Positions 8,538-16,496 are shown, counted from the stretch's first letter. The stretch is DNA of 34,230 nucleotides from Cupriavidus phytohabitans (GCF_000426345.1 NZ_AUFE01000058.1:1-34230), one strand, 5' to 3'. Notes: generated by a model not told the origin, from the letters alone. Translations and numbers: made by a program.

Positions 8538-8646
8538 GCGTTGTCTCCTGGAACGAGTCGGAACGCCGCGGCCATCACACTGCCTGCACCGGGCGTTTTT
8601 TGTTAGAGACAGCTTAGGCCTTGCCAGGCAAATCCACACCCCCACA

Positions 8647-8663
8647 ATTCCACTGCATGGAAT
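8647..8663. promoter_or_regulatory. Candidate operator, ATTCCA-N5-TGGAAT palindrome
   Basis: A perfect 6-bp inverted repeat, extendable by one more A/T pair on each side (8646-8664), lies about 110 bp upstream of the Bug gene start at 8537. It has the same layout as the site at 913-929 upstream of the 3-hydroxyacyl-CoA dehydrogenase. IclR operators have TTCCA/TGGAA half-sites, so regulation by the IclR protein at 966-1769 is plausible. This is inferred from sequence only. Confidence 0.45.
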
Positions 8664-8685
8664 TCATGATCGGCATCCCGCTCGG

Positions 8686-8727
8686 CCAGAAAAGAGGCCC
8701 TGCAAAGCGCACAAACTCTGCAGGGCC
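8686..8727 (-). terminator. Rho-independent terminator
   Basis: Reading the minus strand, GGCCCTGCA (8719-8727) pairs perfectly with TGCAGGGCC (8696-8704) across a 14-base loop, followed by CTCTTTTC. It lies about 90 bp beyond the stop of the truncated Bug gene and would end the transcript of the SDR/SMP-30/Bug unit, separating it from the acyl-CoA cluster downstream. Confidence 0.8.
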
Positions 8728-8818
8728 AACCGTCCTCCCCAAAGCCAGTTCCAGATCGCTAGCCCTGGGAATTCAGGACAGCAAATCGACGCCGGCCCCG
8801 GTCCGGCAAGCACATTAC

Positions 8819-9304
8819 TCAGGCTTGACGGCTGCCGATGCCGGAGGACGCCAGCGACACCGGACAGCCGGCCCGGCTCTGCGCCACCAGGTCCCTCGCC
8901 GAGCCAATCTTCGACTGCACTGGCACCACCAGCACCTGCGGCGTGGTGACCACCAGCGAAACCGGCATCAGGTCTCGCTCAGGGCGGTACGACAGGTTCT
9001 TGTACAGGGACGGGTTGATGACGATGGCCCCGGCACTGGTCAGGAAGAACACCGAGCCATCTGCCGGATCCTTGGTGGCCGCGCTGACGGCGATGGCGCC
9101 GTTGGCCCCGGGGCGGTTGTCGATGATGACGGTGCGCTTGAGTTCCGTCTCCAGTTGCCTGGAAATCGCGCGCGCCAGCGCGTCCGCCGGCCCGCCCGCG
9201 GGGAATGCCACCACCATCCGCACCACGTCGCCGGCCATGGCCGCCTGGCCAAACGACATCGCCAGCACCGCGGCCAGCGAACCCTTCAGGAAAGTCCTTC
9301 TCAT
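8819..9304 (-). pseudogene. Truncated Bug/TctC receptor gene
   Basis: The 161-codon frame starts with MRRTFLKGS, an RRxFLK twin-arginine-like motif followed by a hydrophobic stretch and AMA cleavage site, then VVRMVVAFPAGGPADALARAI, IIDNRPGANGAIAVSAATKDPADG and INPSLYKNLSYRPERDLMPVSLV. These are the first lobe of a Bug receptor. The frame stops at 8819 just after LASSGIGS, where intact Bugs continue with the second half; the family is about 325 aa. Another frame ending at 8773 reads GAGVDLLS, which could be a leftover C-terminus, again with the middle deleted, but this is weak. The gene follows the SMP-30 gene by 33 bp and is closed by a good terminator. It is probably non-functional; a secreted half-domain cannot be excluded. 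Confidence 0.8.
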
Positions 9305-9337
9305 GTTGCAATGCCTCGCTTCTGTGGATGCGTGCGG

Positions 9338-10297
9338 TCAGCCGCCGGCCACGCCTTGCGTATTGACATAAAGCGTATAGATCGACGTACAGGACGCCAT
9401 GAACAGCCGGTTGCGATGGCGCCCGCCAAAACACAGGTTGGCGCAGCGCTCCGGAAGGCTGATATGCCCGATGGGTTCGCCGTCCGCGGCAAAGATGCGC
9501 ACACCGTCGAGTTCGGGTGTGCCCATGCCCCAGCCGCACCACAGGTTGCCGTCAATATCGACACGGAAGCCATCCGGGGTGCCGGGTCCGGCGTCAACCA
9601 ATACTCGACTGTTGCCAAGCGCCTCGCCGCCTTCGCTGACCTGGAAAGCGCGGATGCGGCGCGGGCGGGTGCGCGACTCGATCACATACAGCACTTCCTC
9701 GTCAGGCGAGAACGCCAGGCCATTGGGGCCGCTTACGTCGTCGGCGACGATGTCGAGGCGGCCGCTGACCGGATCGATGCGATAAATGCGCTCGGGCAGT
9801 TCCGGCGTCGCCTTCTCGCCCTGGTAGTAGCCGACGATGCCGAACGGCGGATCGGTGAACCAGATCGAGCCGTCCGATTTCACCACCAAGTCATTGGGCG
9901 AATTCAGCGGCTTGCCGTGATAGCGGTCCGCCAGCACAGTGATGCTGCCGTCATACTCGGTGCGCGTGACACGCCGGCCGACATGTTCGCAGGTCACCAG
10001 CCGTCCCTGCCGGTCGCGGGTGTTGCCGTTGGCATGGTTTGAGGGGCTACGGAACACACTGGTGTTACCAGTCTCCTCATCCCAGCGCAGGATCCGGTCG
10101 TTCGGGACATCGCTCCACAGCAGGTAGCGGCCATCACCGAACCAGACCGGCCCTTCGCTCCAGCGGCAGCCAGTGGCAATGCGGTCGATCGCGGCGAGGG
10201 GCAGGTGGTACTTCCCGAAGCGCGGGCTCAATGCCTGGACGCGTGCATCCGGGTAGCGCACCGGCTCGGCCGGTGCGAGAAAAGAGTGCATGGTCAT
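9338..10297 (-). CDS. SMP-30/gluconolactonase/LRE family lactonase
   Basis: The 319-aa protein is a six-bladed beta-propeller of the SMP-30 family. Expected metal ligands are visible: Glu48 in RWSEGPVWF, Asn192 in SGPNGLAFSPDE and Asp242 in GTPDGFRVDIDGN, with the substrate-site Asn in LNSPNDLVVKSDG at 131-143. WFTDPPFG at 147-154 is also characteristic. These enzymes hydrolyse sugar lactones or other lactones with a divalent metal in the cytoplasm; no signal peptide is visible. It lies between the SDR gene (with an amidohydrolase remnant in the gap) and a truncated Bug. An SDR forming a lactone and a lactonase opening it would make chemical sense. A second ATG two codons later (10291) is possible; neither start has a strong ribosome site. 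Confidence 0.93.
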   Translation of the reverse strand: MTMHSFLAPAEPVRYPDARVQALSPRFGKYHLPLAAIDRIATGCRWSEGPVWFGDGRYLLWSDVPNDRILRWDEETGNTSVFRSPSNHANGNTRDRQGRLVTCEHVGRRVTRTEYDGSITVLADRYHGKPLNSPNDLVVKSDGSIWFTDPPFGIVGYYQGEKATPELPERIYRIDPVSGRLDIVADDVSGPNGLAFSPDEEVLYVIESRTRPRRIRAFQVSEGGEALGNSRVLVDAGPGTPDGFRVDIDGNLWCGWGMGTPELDGVRIFAADGEPIGHISLPERCANLCFGGRHRNRLFMASCTSIYTLYVNTQGVAGG

Positions 10298-10326
10298 CGT
10301 TCAGTCCGGAGGATCCGAAGTGAGGG

Positions 10327-10443
10327 TTATCCGTAAAGACGGGATGGGTTCTCCGACAACACGGCGCGCAGCAGTGAGTCATTGCCAGCCGCAGCTTGCA
10401 GCCAGTCCAGCAGCACACGGTCGCTCTGCCTGCTAGATCCTGC
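10327..10443 (-). pseudogene. C-terminal remnant of an amidohydrolase-family gene
   Basis: Directly after the SDR stop codon, and in the same frame, the minus strand reads RQSDRVLLDWLQAAAG, then NDSLLRAVLSENPSRLYG and TAA at 10327-10329. The ending LLRAVLxxNPxRLYG is the usual C-terminus of TIM-barrel amidohydrolases of the 2-pyrone-4,6-dicarboxylate lactonase type. About 37 codons remain of a protein normally near 280-300 aa, with no start codon or ribosome site. The deletion seems to have joined the SDR end to the amidohydrolase tail, leaving the SDR stop intact. The assignment rests on a short tail. Confidence 0.6.
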
Positions 10444-11244
10444 TCAGTCGCAGCGTACGCTCATGCCACCGTCGACCACGATCTCCGTACCGGTGACGAA
10501 GCGCGCTTCATCGGATGCCAGGAACAGCGCCGCATTGGCGGTATCGCGGCCATCGCCCATGAACCCGAGCGGAATACGTGCCTGGCGCTGGGCCAGCAGT
10601 GTGTCGACATCACCGCCTGCGCGTTGCCCGGCAAGGCGCGCCTCCACCATCGGCGTATGCATCTGGCCGGGGATCACCGTGTTGACGCGAATGTTCTTCT
10701 CGGCGTACTCGACCGCGACCACGCGCGAGAACTGGATGATCGCCGCCTTGGCCGAGGCGTAGCCGACCTGGGCCGAACCGGTCCATCGGATGCCCGAAGT
10801 CGACGCGGTATTGACGATGGCGCCGCCGCCCTGCTGCTCCATGTGCGGCAGCACGTGCTTGCAGGTCAGGAAGACACTCTTCAGGTTGAAGTTGAGCTGG
10901 CGGTCCCAGTCTTCTTCGCTAAGCTGCACCGGGCCACCCTTGGCCGAGCCGCCGACGTTGTTGACCAGCACATCCACGCGCCCGAAGCGCGCCACGCAGG
11001 CATCGACCATGGCTTTGACCGCCGAGGTGTCGGTCACGTCGCACAGGTGTGAGTCAAACTCTGCACCCGCGGCGTCTAGCCGCTCCAGCGTTTCACGCAT
11101 CGCATCAGCGCTCTTGTCGGCGGCAAAGATCTTTGCGCCTTCCTGTGCAAAGCGCACCGCAACGGCACGACCATTGCCCCAACCGGGGCCGACGCAACCC
11201 GCGCCGGTAACGATGACAACCTTTCCTTCAAGACGGCCAGACAT
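10444..11244 (-). CDS. SDR-family NAD(P)-dependent oxidoreductase
   Basis: The 266-aa protein is a classical short-chain dehydrogenase: TGAG at 13-16 in an extended glycine-rich loop (TGAGCVGPGWGNGRA), Asp43 at the end of the second strand suggesting NAD preference, NNVGG at 95-99, Ser148/Ser150, Tyr162 and Lys166 in YASAK, and a C-terminal FVTGTEIVVDGGMS. The longer glycine loop marks a subgroup rather than the standard TGxxxGIG. It oxidises an alcohol or reduces a ketone in the cytoplasm. It starts 42 bp after the carboxymuconolactone-decarboxylase-like gene, on the same strand as the lactonase, so a dehydrogenase-lactonase pair in sugar-acid or aromatic breakdown is likely. The substrate is not determinable. 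Confidence 0.94.
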   Translation of the reverse strand: MSGRLEGKVVIVTGAGCVGPGWGNGRAVAVRFAQEGAKIFAADKSADAMRETLERLDAAGAEFDSHLCDVTDTSAVKAMVDACVARFGRVDVLVNNVGGSAKGGPVQLSEEDWDRQLNFNLKSVFLTCKHVLPHMEQQGGGAIVNTASTSGIRWTGSAQVGYASAKAAIIQFSRVVAVEYAEKNIRVNTVIPGQMHTPMVEARLAGQRAGGDVDTLLAQRQARIPLGFMGDGRDTANAALFLASDEARFVTGTEIVVDGGMSVRCD

Positions 11245-11286
11245 ACAGAATCCCTTTGTGTTTCGAGGTAACGGTTTGAACGGAAA

Positions 11287-11841
11287 TCAGGCGCGCACCA
11301 GCTCCGGCGCGCAGCCGTCCGGGGGCACGACACCAAAGACGTTGATGGTCATCGAGATCAGCGTGTAGTAGCCCGCCAGGCCAACGAGGTCCACCAACTG
11401 GTCCTTGCCCAGCACCGCCATCGCGCGCTCGTACAGTTCGTCCGGCACATTGCGCGTGGCATGCAGCACAGTCAGGAACTCATGGATCACGCGCTCATCG
11501 ACTTTGACGAAGGCCGGCTCACGCCCCGTGCGGATCGCCTCGACCACGTCTTCGGCCACACCTGCCTTCAGCGCGATGGGCTTGTGCGCCCACCATTCGA
11601 ATTCCGACATCCAGGTGCGGGCCATCACCAGGATGGCCAGCTCCGACAGCCGCGGCGACAACGACGAGTCATAGCGACAGTACTGGCCCAGCGCCTGCGC
11701 GCGGTTGGCCAGGCCCGGGCGGTGCAGCCACATCGCAAGCGGCCCGCGAACCTGCCCTCGCGGACCAGCAGCAATCGCCGCGTGGACTTCCTGCTGCTCG
11801 GGCGTCAGTTCTTCGGGTTTCAGTGGCTTGAGGCGTTCCAT
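11287..11841 (-). CDS. Carboxymuconolactone decarboxylase (CMD/AhpD-like) family protein
   Basis: The 184-aa protein has the helical CMD core: SPRLSELAILVMARTWMS, then EFEWWAHKPIALKAG at about 80-94 with Glu and His in the active-site helix, and later DLVGLAGYYTLISMTINVFGV. It lacks the CxxC of AhpD peroxidase helpers, so it belongs to the CMD/gamma-carboxymuconolactone branch that decarboxylates or isomerises ring-opened acids. It is first in the minus-strand unit with the SDR, lactonase and truncated Bug genes, and is divergent from the LysR gene at 12062. The 220-bp gap between them holds a TTCTAGAA palindrome and the sequence TCCAATACAGTTT, nearly the same as one in another LysR-controlled region. 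The ATG at 11841 has GGAG about 13 bp upstream. Confidence 0.9.
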   Translation of the reverse strand: MERLKPLKPEELTPEQQEVHAAIAAGPRGQVRGPLAMWLHRPGLANRAQALGQYCRYDSSLSPRLSELAILVMARTWMSEFEWWAHKPIALKAGVAEDVVEAIRTGREPAFVKVDERVIHEFLTVLHATRNVPDELYERAMAVLGKDQLVDLVGLAGYYTLISMTINVFGVVPPDGCAPELVRA

Positions 11842-11982
11842 CCGCTTGCGCTCCGTGTCGACGGTCAGAAACGGAACGCAGGCCAGGGCACCGACGGGGC
11901 GCGATCCGACGGGGTCGGCCGGGCTGTCTCCGCTTCATTGTTGGTTTGATGGAAGCTATTCTGGTCTCCGGCGACGATAGCG

Positions 11983-12024
11983 TCCAATACAGTTTTAGGA
12001 AGATACTGATTCCGTTCTAGAATA
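11983..12024. promoter_or_regulatory. Candidate LysR operator region between CMD-like and LysR genes
   Basis: This divergent intergenic segment contains TCCAATACAGTTT (11983-11995), which differs by one base from 15477-15489 in the next LysR region, and ATTCCGTTCTAGAAT (12010-12024) with the perfect palindrome TTCTAGAA. LysR proteins normally bind such T-N11-A dyads between themselves and the divergent target. Which block is bound is not known. Confidence 0.4.
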
Positions 12025-12061
12025 AGTCGACTTGGTCCTCCCCTTCTTCAGCCCACGCGCC

Positions 12062-12946
12062 ATGCTCGAACTCCGTACCCTCCGCCTCTTCCTCGTGCTC
12101 GCCGAGGAGCTTCACTTCGGCCGCGCCGCCCAGCGCCTGCTGATCTCGCAGCCGCCGCTGACCAAGCACATCCAGCAGCTCGAAGAAGACCTCGGTGTGC
12201 TGCTTTTCGATCGCAACCGCCGCACGGTGCGACTGACGCCGGCCGGCTCAGCGCTGGTGCGCGAAGCGCGCCGCATGCTCAACCAGCTCGACGCCACCGT
12301 GGAGGCAGTGCGCAAGGCCGAGCACGGCGAGACCGGCCACCTGCGCATCGGTTTTGTCGCAGCAGTGCTGTACATGAACGTCGAGCGCATCGTGCAGAAG
12401 TTCGAGCAGGATATCGGCGAGATCGATATCACCTGGGAGGAGACCAGCACCGCCGAGCAGGTCGATGCGCTGCAGCGCGACCGCATCGACCTGGGGTTCG
12501 CGCAGATCGGCACGCCCCCGGGCGAGCTTCGCGCCCATGTCATCCACAACGAGCGGCTGGTGGTCGCGTTGCCGGCATCGCACCCGTACGCCAAACGTAA
12601 GCGAATCGACCTGGTGCGGCTAGCCGAGATGCCCTTTGTCACGATCCCGCGCGACAGTGCGCCGGCGTACTTCGACCTGGTGACCTCCACCTGCGTCCAG
12701 GCCGGCTTCAGCCCGCATATTCGGCATTACGCCAAGCATCTGCTGTCAGTGGTCAGCCTGGTGGGGCTGGGCCGCGGCATCGCGCTGGTACCGGCCACGC
12801 TCGCCAAGGCTTCGCTGCCCGGCGTGGCCTTGCGCGACCTCACCGGCGAGCCCGCCATCGCCGAATATTCGGCGATCTGGAATCCCGACAACAGCTCACC
12901 AGTGCTACAGCGCGCGCTGCGTTCGCTCGGGGTGCCACAGGCATAA
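12062..12946 (+). CDS. LysR-family transcriptional regulator
   Basis: The start at ATG 12062 (MLELRTLRLFLVLAEELHFG) places the helix-turn-helix at residues 1-60 as in other LysR proteins; the longer open frame adds ten residues with no homology. RAAQRLLISQPPLTKHIQQLE and LFDRNRRTVRLTPAG are textbook LysR sequences. The remaining 230 residues form the periplasmic-binding-like effector domain, in the CatR/BenM-type branch judging by LVVALPASHPYA and FVTIPRDSAPAYFDLV. It probably senses an aromatic or carboxylate intermediate and controls the divergent CMD/SDR/lactonase unit. The gene ends 7 bp before the convergent end of an MmgE/PrpD gene. The product is 294 aa, a normal length. Confidence 0.93.
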   Translation: MLELRTLRLFLVLAEELHFGRAAQRLLISQPPLTKHIQQLEEDLGVLLFDRNRRTVRLTPAGSALVREARRMLNQLDATVEAVRKAEHGETGHLRIGFVAAVLYMNVERIVQKFEQDIGEIDITWEETSTAEQVDALQRDRIDLGFAQIGTPPGELRAHVIHNERLVVALPASHPYAKRKRIDLVRLAEMPFVTIPRDSAPAYFDLVTSTCVQAGFSPHIRHYAKHLLSVVSLVGLGRGIALVPATLAKASLPGVALRDLTGEPAIAEYSAIWNPDNSSPVLQRALRSLGVPQA

Positions 12947-12953
12947 TCCGGCT

Positions 12954-14339
12954 TCAGACGACGGCCTCGGCGGCGGACAGGATGTGGCGCACCGGCGTCG
13001 TCCCCAGCTTGCCGAATGCGTCGATCAGCACCTCCGCCTGCTCGGGCGCAAGCACGTCCGCCGTCAAGGCGCGGAACTTGCCCCGGATGGCTGCCATGCG
13101 CGCCGGATTCTCCCCGGAGCCCGACGGGTTAGCCTGGTACGCACGCAGCGGCTCGCCGTCCTTCGACATCAGCTCCACCCAGCCACAGAAGCTGGCCGGA
13201 TATAGCGCGTCGAGTTCGGGGTCGCGTACGATCTCGATCGCGTTGGCCAGCGCGACGATCTTCGGGTCCGCCAGGCGGGCCTGCCCGAACTGCGCCGGCA
13301 GCACCTCGCCATCCAGCAGCACCACGGCCAGCGCGTAGCGGGCGCTCATTTGCGCGTTCAGCACACTGCCCGGCGCGTAGCGGTAGCCGCATTGCACATC
13401 GACAACGGTCGGCATGCCGACGCGAATCGGCCCCTGACCCGCCCAGTCGGCACGCAGCCGCAGCGCACAATCGACATGCGCATGGGCACTGCCGCAGCAA
13501 GCATAGGGCTTGAAATTGGTCCTGGGCATATGCCAGTCGCTGCCCAGCCCTTCCAGCAGCCTGTCCGGTTGAGGCGACTCCGAGAACGCCTTGAGCCAAC
13601 CGCCGTCCCCGGTCTCGAACAACTGCGTCGGGCCGGTCAGGCCGCGCGCCGCCAGTTCGGCAGCCATCACGCCGGCTTGCGCGCCGCGCCCGGGGTGGAA
13701 ACGCTTGGAATCCGTGCCGTCGCAAGCGAACGCAAACAGTCCGCCCGACTGGGTGCCGGCAAGACCCAGCGCCCACGCGGTGCGCTCTGCGTCGAGCCCC
13801 TGCATCACCGCCGATGCCGCTGCCGCGCCCAGCGGCGCGCACACGGCGGTCATATGCCATCCCTTCATCCTGGCCAGCGCCGGCTGCAGCGCCAGTGAGC
13901 AGCGGATCATGGTTTCGTAGCCGACGGCAATAGCGGTCTCGACCCGCTCGGGCGGCACCTCGAGCGTCTCCGCCAACGCGAAGACCGCCGGCAATACGAC
14001 TGCGCCCAAGTGGACCTTTGCATTGTGAAAGTCGTCCAGCTCGTAGGCGTGTGCAGCGGCGCCATTGACCAGCGCGGCATCGGCGGCACGGTACGTCCTA
14101 CCCGGCCGGCCCCATGCGCGTGCCCCGCCACCGCACGGAGCATGGTAACCATCGTCCGCCCAGCCACGAATGGCCTGGGACCAGGGCTCGTCATGCCCGG
14201 TCAGGCCGGCGCCGAACGTATCCAGGGAGAGTCCGGCGACCGCCTGCCGCACCGCGTCCGGCAGGTCGGCATTACGGATGCCGGCGATCCATCCTCCGAG
14301 CTCGCGGGTGATGGCCATTGATTGCGTTTGCTGATGCAT
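12954..14339 (-). CDS. MmgE/PrpD family protein (second copy)
   Basis: The protein is about 461 aa from ATG 14339 (MHQQTQSMAITREL). An upstream TTG at 14372 would overlap the Bug stop but adds a low-complexity GQGQGQ stretch, and ATG 14318 is also possible. AAAHAYELDDFHNAKVHLGA, DSKRFHPGRGAQAGVMAAELA and FKPYACCGSAHAHVD are MmgE/PrpD hallmarks. The family includes 2-methylcitrate dehydratase and cis-aconitate decarboxylase, but many members act on unidentified carboxylates. The gene directly follows a Bug receptor gene on the same strand, so its substrate is probably the acid captured by that receptor. It is clearly divergent from the copy at 2374-3708 (different motifs around HPGRGA versus HAGRAA), so the two likely serve separate pathways. 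Confidence 0.9.
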   Translation of the reverse strand: MHQQTQSMAITRELGGWIAGIRNADLPDAVRQAVAGLSLDTFGAGLTGHDEPWSQAIRGWADDGYHAPCGGGARAWGRPGRTYRAADAALVNGAAAHAYELDDFHNAKVHLGAVVLPAVFALAETLEVPPERVETAIAVGYETMIRCSLALQPALARMKGWHMTAVCAPLGAAAASAVMQGLDAERTAWALGLAGTQSGGLFAFACDGTDSKRFHPGRGAQAGVMAAELAARGLTGPTQLFETGDGGWLKAFSESPQPDRLLEGLGSDWHMPRTNFKPYACCGSAHAHVDCALRLRADWAGQGPIRVGMPTVVDVQCGYRYAPGSVLNAQMSARYALAVVLLDGEVLPAQFGQARLADPKIVALANAIEIVRDPELDALYPASFCGWVELMSKDGEPLRAYQANPSGSGENPARMAAIRGKFRALTADVLAPEQAEVLIDAFGKLGTTPVRHILSAAEAVV

Positions 14340-14368
14340 GCTTGCTTGCCCTTGTCCTTGCCCTTCGC

Positions 14369-15373
14369 TCAATCGATACGGATGCCGGCTGCCTTGACGA
14401 TGCCTGCGACCTTGTCAATCTCATCCTTGATCACCACCTTGAACTGCTCAGGCGTGGACTGCACGGTTTCAAAGGCCAGCTCGTCGAAACGCGTCTTAAG
14501 GCTGGCTTCGCGCACAGCCTTGTTGACCTCCTGCGACAGCTTGCGGGTGATGTCCGCAGGCAGGTTGGCGGGACCCCAGAGCCCGTACCACGACAGCAGC
14601 TCAAACCCAGGCAGGCCACTCTCGGCAACGGTCGGCACGCCGGGAAGCTGCGGGATACGCTTGCTGCTGGTAACCGCCAGCACCTTCAGCCGCCCCGCCT
14701 TGACGAACGGATACGCGCCTGGCATCGGCGACACCGCCGCCGACACGTGACCGCCCATCACGTCGTTCAACTGCGGCACGGCGCCCTTGTATGACACGAT
14801 ATCCATCTCCAGCTTGAACGCGTGGCGGATCATCTCTTCGGCCAGGTGGCTGGTTGTTCCTAGCCCGGAGGTGGCCCAGGTGTAGGTCCGCGGCCTGGCT
14901 TTCGCCAGCTTGACCAGGTCGCGCAGCGAGTTGGTGGGGAGGCTGGTGTTCGCGACGACGATCAGCGGCACGTGCCCCACCTGTGCGATCGGGGTGAAAT
15001 CCCTGATGGCGTCGTAAGGGGCGTTCTTCGCGACCAGCGGCAGATAGACCTGGCTGGAGGCATTGACGAGCAGCGTATAGCCGTCAGCCGATGCCTTCGC
15101 CACCGCTTCGGACCCGATCATGCCCGACGCGCCCGGTCGGTTCTCGATAACGATCGCTTGCCCAAGCTGACGCTGCAGTTGTGCAGCCACCAGACGCCCG
15201 ACGGTATCGATCGAGCCGCCCGGAGTGTAGGGGATGATCATCTTGATCGGGCGATTGGGATACGCCTCGCTCGCGAACGCCAACGGCTGCGGTCCGACCA
15301 TCAAGGCCATCATCGCCATCGCGCCGATCACCCCCAGCGCCGCACGCCGCCCTGTTCTGCCTGTCCTGTTCAT
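14369..15373 (-). CDS. Bug/TctC-family periplasmic substrate-binding protein
   Basis: The 334-aa product starts with a long signal peptide: basic MNRTGRTGRRAALG, then a hydrophobic core, with cleavage near AFASEA at 35-36. The mature part carries YPNRPIKMIIPYTPGGSIDTVGRLVA, VIENRPGASGMIGSEAVAKASADGYTL, TWATSGLGTTSHLAEEMI, VSYKGAVPQLNDVMGGHVSA and AGRLKVLAVTSSKRIPQLPGVPTVAE, all diagnostic of Bug receptors. It would capture a carboxylate in the periplasm. It shares a transcript with the following MmgE/PrpD gene and is divergent from the LysR gene at 15589. The two-block motif at 15477-15511 lies about 103 bp upstream of its ATG and recurs upstream of the hydrolase at 17378. No TctAB partner is nearby. 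Confidence 0.95.
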   Translation of the reverse strand: MNRTGRTGRRAALGVIGAMAMMALMVGPQPLAFASEAYPNRPIKMIIPYTPGGSIDTVGRLVAAQLQRQLGQAIVIENRPGASGMIGSEAVAKASADGYTLLVNASSQVYLPLVAKNAPYDAIRDFTPIAQVGHVPLIVVANTSLPTNSLRDLVKLAKARPRTYTWATSGLGTTSHLAEEMIRHAFKLEMDIVSYKGAVPQLNDVMGGHVSAAVSPMPGAYPFVKAGRLKVLAVTSSKRIPQLPGVPTVAESGLPGFELLSWYGLWGPANLPADITRKLSQEVNKAVREASLKTRFDELAFETVQSTPEQFKVVIKDEIDKVAGIVKAAGIRID

Positions 15374-15476
15374 GGCTGTCTCCTCGGTTCTTGCGCGGTT
15401 TACAAAGGCTTACGGACCCTTCCGTCCGCAGGGCGCCGCGCTATGCAGGCCACTGTAGGGACGGGCCGGCAGACCG

Positions 15477-15511
15477 TCCAATACTGTTTCGCACCATGAG
15501 TTATAGGGCTG
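15477..15511. promoter_or_regulatory. Shared two-block motif, copy A (TCCAATA-N16-GTTATAGGGCTG)
   Basis: TCCAATA and GTTATAGGGCTG are separated by exactly 16 bases. The same blocks with the same spacing recur at 17463-17497. Copy A lies between the LysR gene (ATG 15589) and the Bug gene (ATG 15373); relative to both minus-strand target genes the motif has the same orientation. This is probably the binding site, with promoter elements, for the LysR protein encoded at 15589-16476. Confidence 0.6.
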
Positions 15512-15588
15512 GCATATGACACGGCACGGCGCTACCCTGCGTTGGTTGCGGCTATCCTATTGCCTTGTCCCGCAAGGAAATCAGCACC

Positions 15589-16476
15589 ATGGAACTCCGG
15601 CAACTCCTCTATTTCGTGACCGTCGCGGATGAGTTGAACTTCAGCAAGGCCGCGGTGCGGCTGCACATGTCGCAGCCACCGCTCTCCCAGCAAATCAAGG
15701 CACTGGAGGACGAGATGGGCGTGGAACTGTTGGTACGCAATCGCCGGGAAGTCCGCCTGACTGACGCTGGCCGTGCCTTCCGGGCAGACTGCCGCACCGT
15801 GCTCGAACAAGTGCGCGTAGCCGTGACCACCGCGCGGCGCACGGCGGCCGGCGACATCGGCACGCTGCAGATCGGCATGGTGACGTCAGGCATTTTCCAT
15901 GTGCTGCCCACCATCCTGACGCGCATGGCAGAGCGTTTCCCCGGGCTGCATATCGCCGTGACCGACATGGGCTCGGCCGACCAGGCGCATGCCGTGATGC
16001 AGGGCAAGCTCGATATCGGCATCGTGCATTCTGTTCCGACGCGCGGCGGCCTCGGCAAGGCGCCGATCTTCACCGAGTATTTCACTATCGTCGTGCCCGA
16101 GGGCCACGAACTCGCCGCCAGGCCTGCGCTGGCGCTCCGCGACCTGGAGGGCGTGCCGCTGGTGGCATTCTCGCGTGAGCACGCGCCGGCGCTGTTCGAC
16201 GGCATGATCGCCTCATGCCTGCATGCCGGCTTCAGTCCCGTCATCGCGCATACGGCGCGCAATCCACTGACCACCTTCCAGATGGTCAAGCTCGGCCTGG
16301 GCGTGGCGCTGGTGCCGCGTTCCTACGCCCGTGCCGGCCTCCCCGGCGTGGTGTTCCGCGAGATCGGCCGGACCGCTGGCCACATCCAGCTCTATGCAAT
16401 CTGGCGCGAGCAGGCGCCCAGCGATCTGGTGACGCGGGTCGTGAGCGAAGTGATGAGCGAACCGATCGGGGACTAA
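15589..16476 (+). CDS. LysR-family transcriptional regulator
   Basis: The start is ATG 15589 (MELRQLLYFVTVADELNFS) with AAGGA about 11 bp upstream; the frame is open 24 bp further but without homology. The 295-aa product has the LysR helix-turn-helix (KAAVRLHMSQPPLSQQIKALEDEMG) and effector domain (GTLQIGMVTSGIFHVLPTIL; VVPEGHELAARPALALRDLEG; MVKLGLGVALVPRSYA). It resembles the LysR protein at 12062 and probably belongs to the same CatR/BenM-like branch. It is divergent from a Bug-MmgE/PrpD operon and ends 20 bp before the convergent end of an alpha/beta hydrolase gene. Identical 35-bp motifs upstream of both neighbours suggest that it controls them together. Confidence 0.93.
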   Translation: MELRQLLYFVTVADELNFSKAAVRLHMSQPPLSQQIKALEDEMGVELLVRNRREVRLTDAGRAFRADCRTVLEQVRVAVTTARRTAAGDIGTLQIGMVTSGIFHVLPTILTRMAERFPGLHIAVTDMGSADQAHAVMQGKLDIGIVHSVPTRGGLGKAPIFTEYFTIVVPEGHELAARPALALRDLEGVPLVAFSREHAPALFDGMIASCLHAGFSPVIAHTARNPLTTFQMVKLGLGVALVPRSYARAGLPGVVFREIGRTAGHIQLYAIWREQAPSDLVTRVVSEVMSEPIGD

Positions 16477-16496
16477 GCCGCCTCTCGCGACGTCAG

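Noticed and set aside
8621..10042. 473-codon open frame on the plus strand
   Set aside because: Antisense to the SMP-30 gene and the truncated Bug; composition is typical of a shadow frame.
14340..14372. TTG start of MmgE/PrpD that overlaps the Bug stop
   Set aside because: It adds only a GQGQGQ-rich stretch; ATG 14339 or 14318 fits the family better. Not excluded, since ATTGA overlap could allow coupling.
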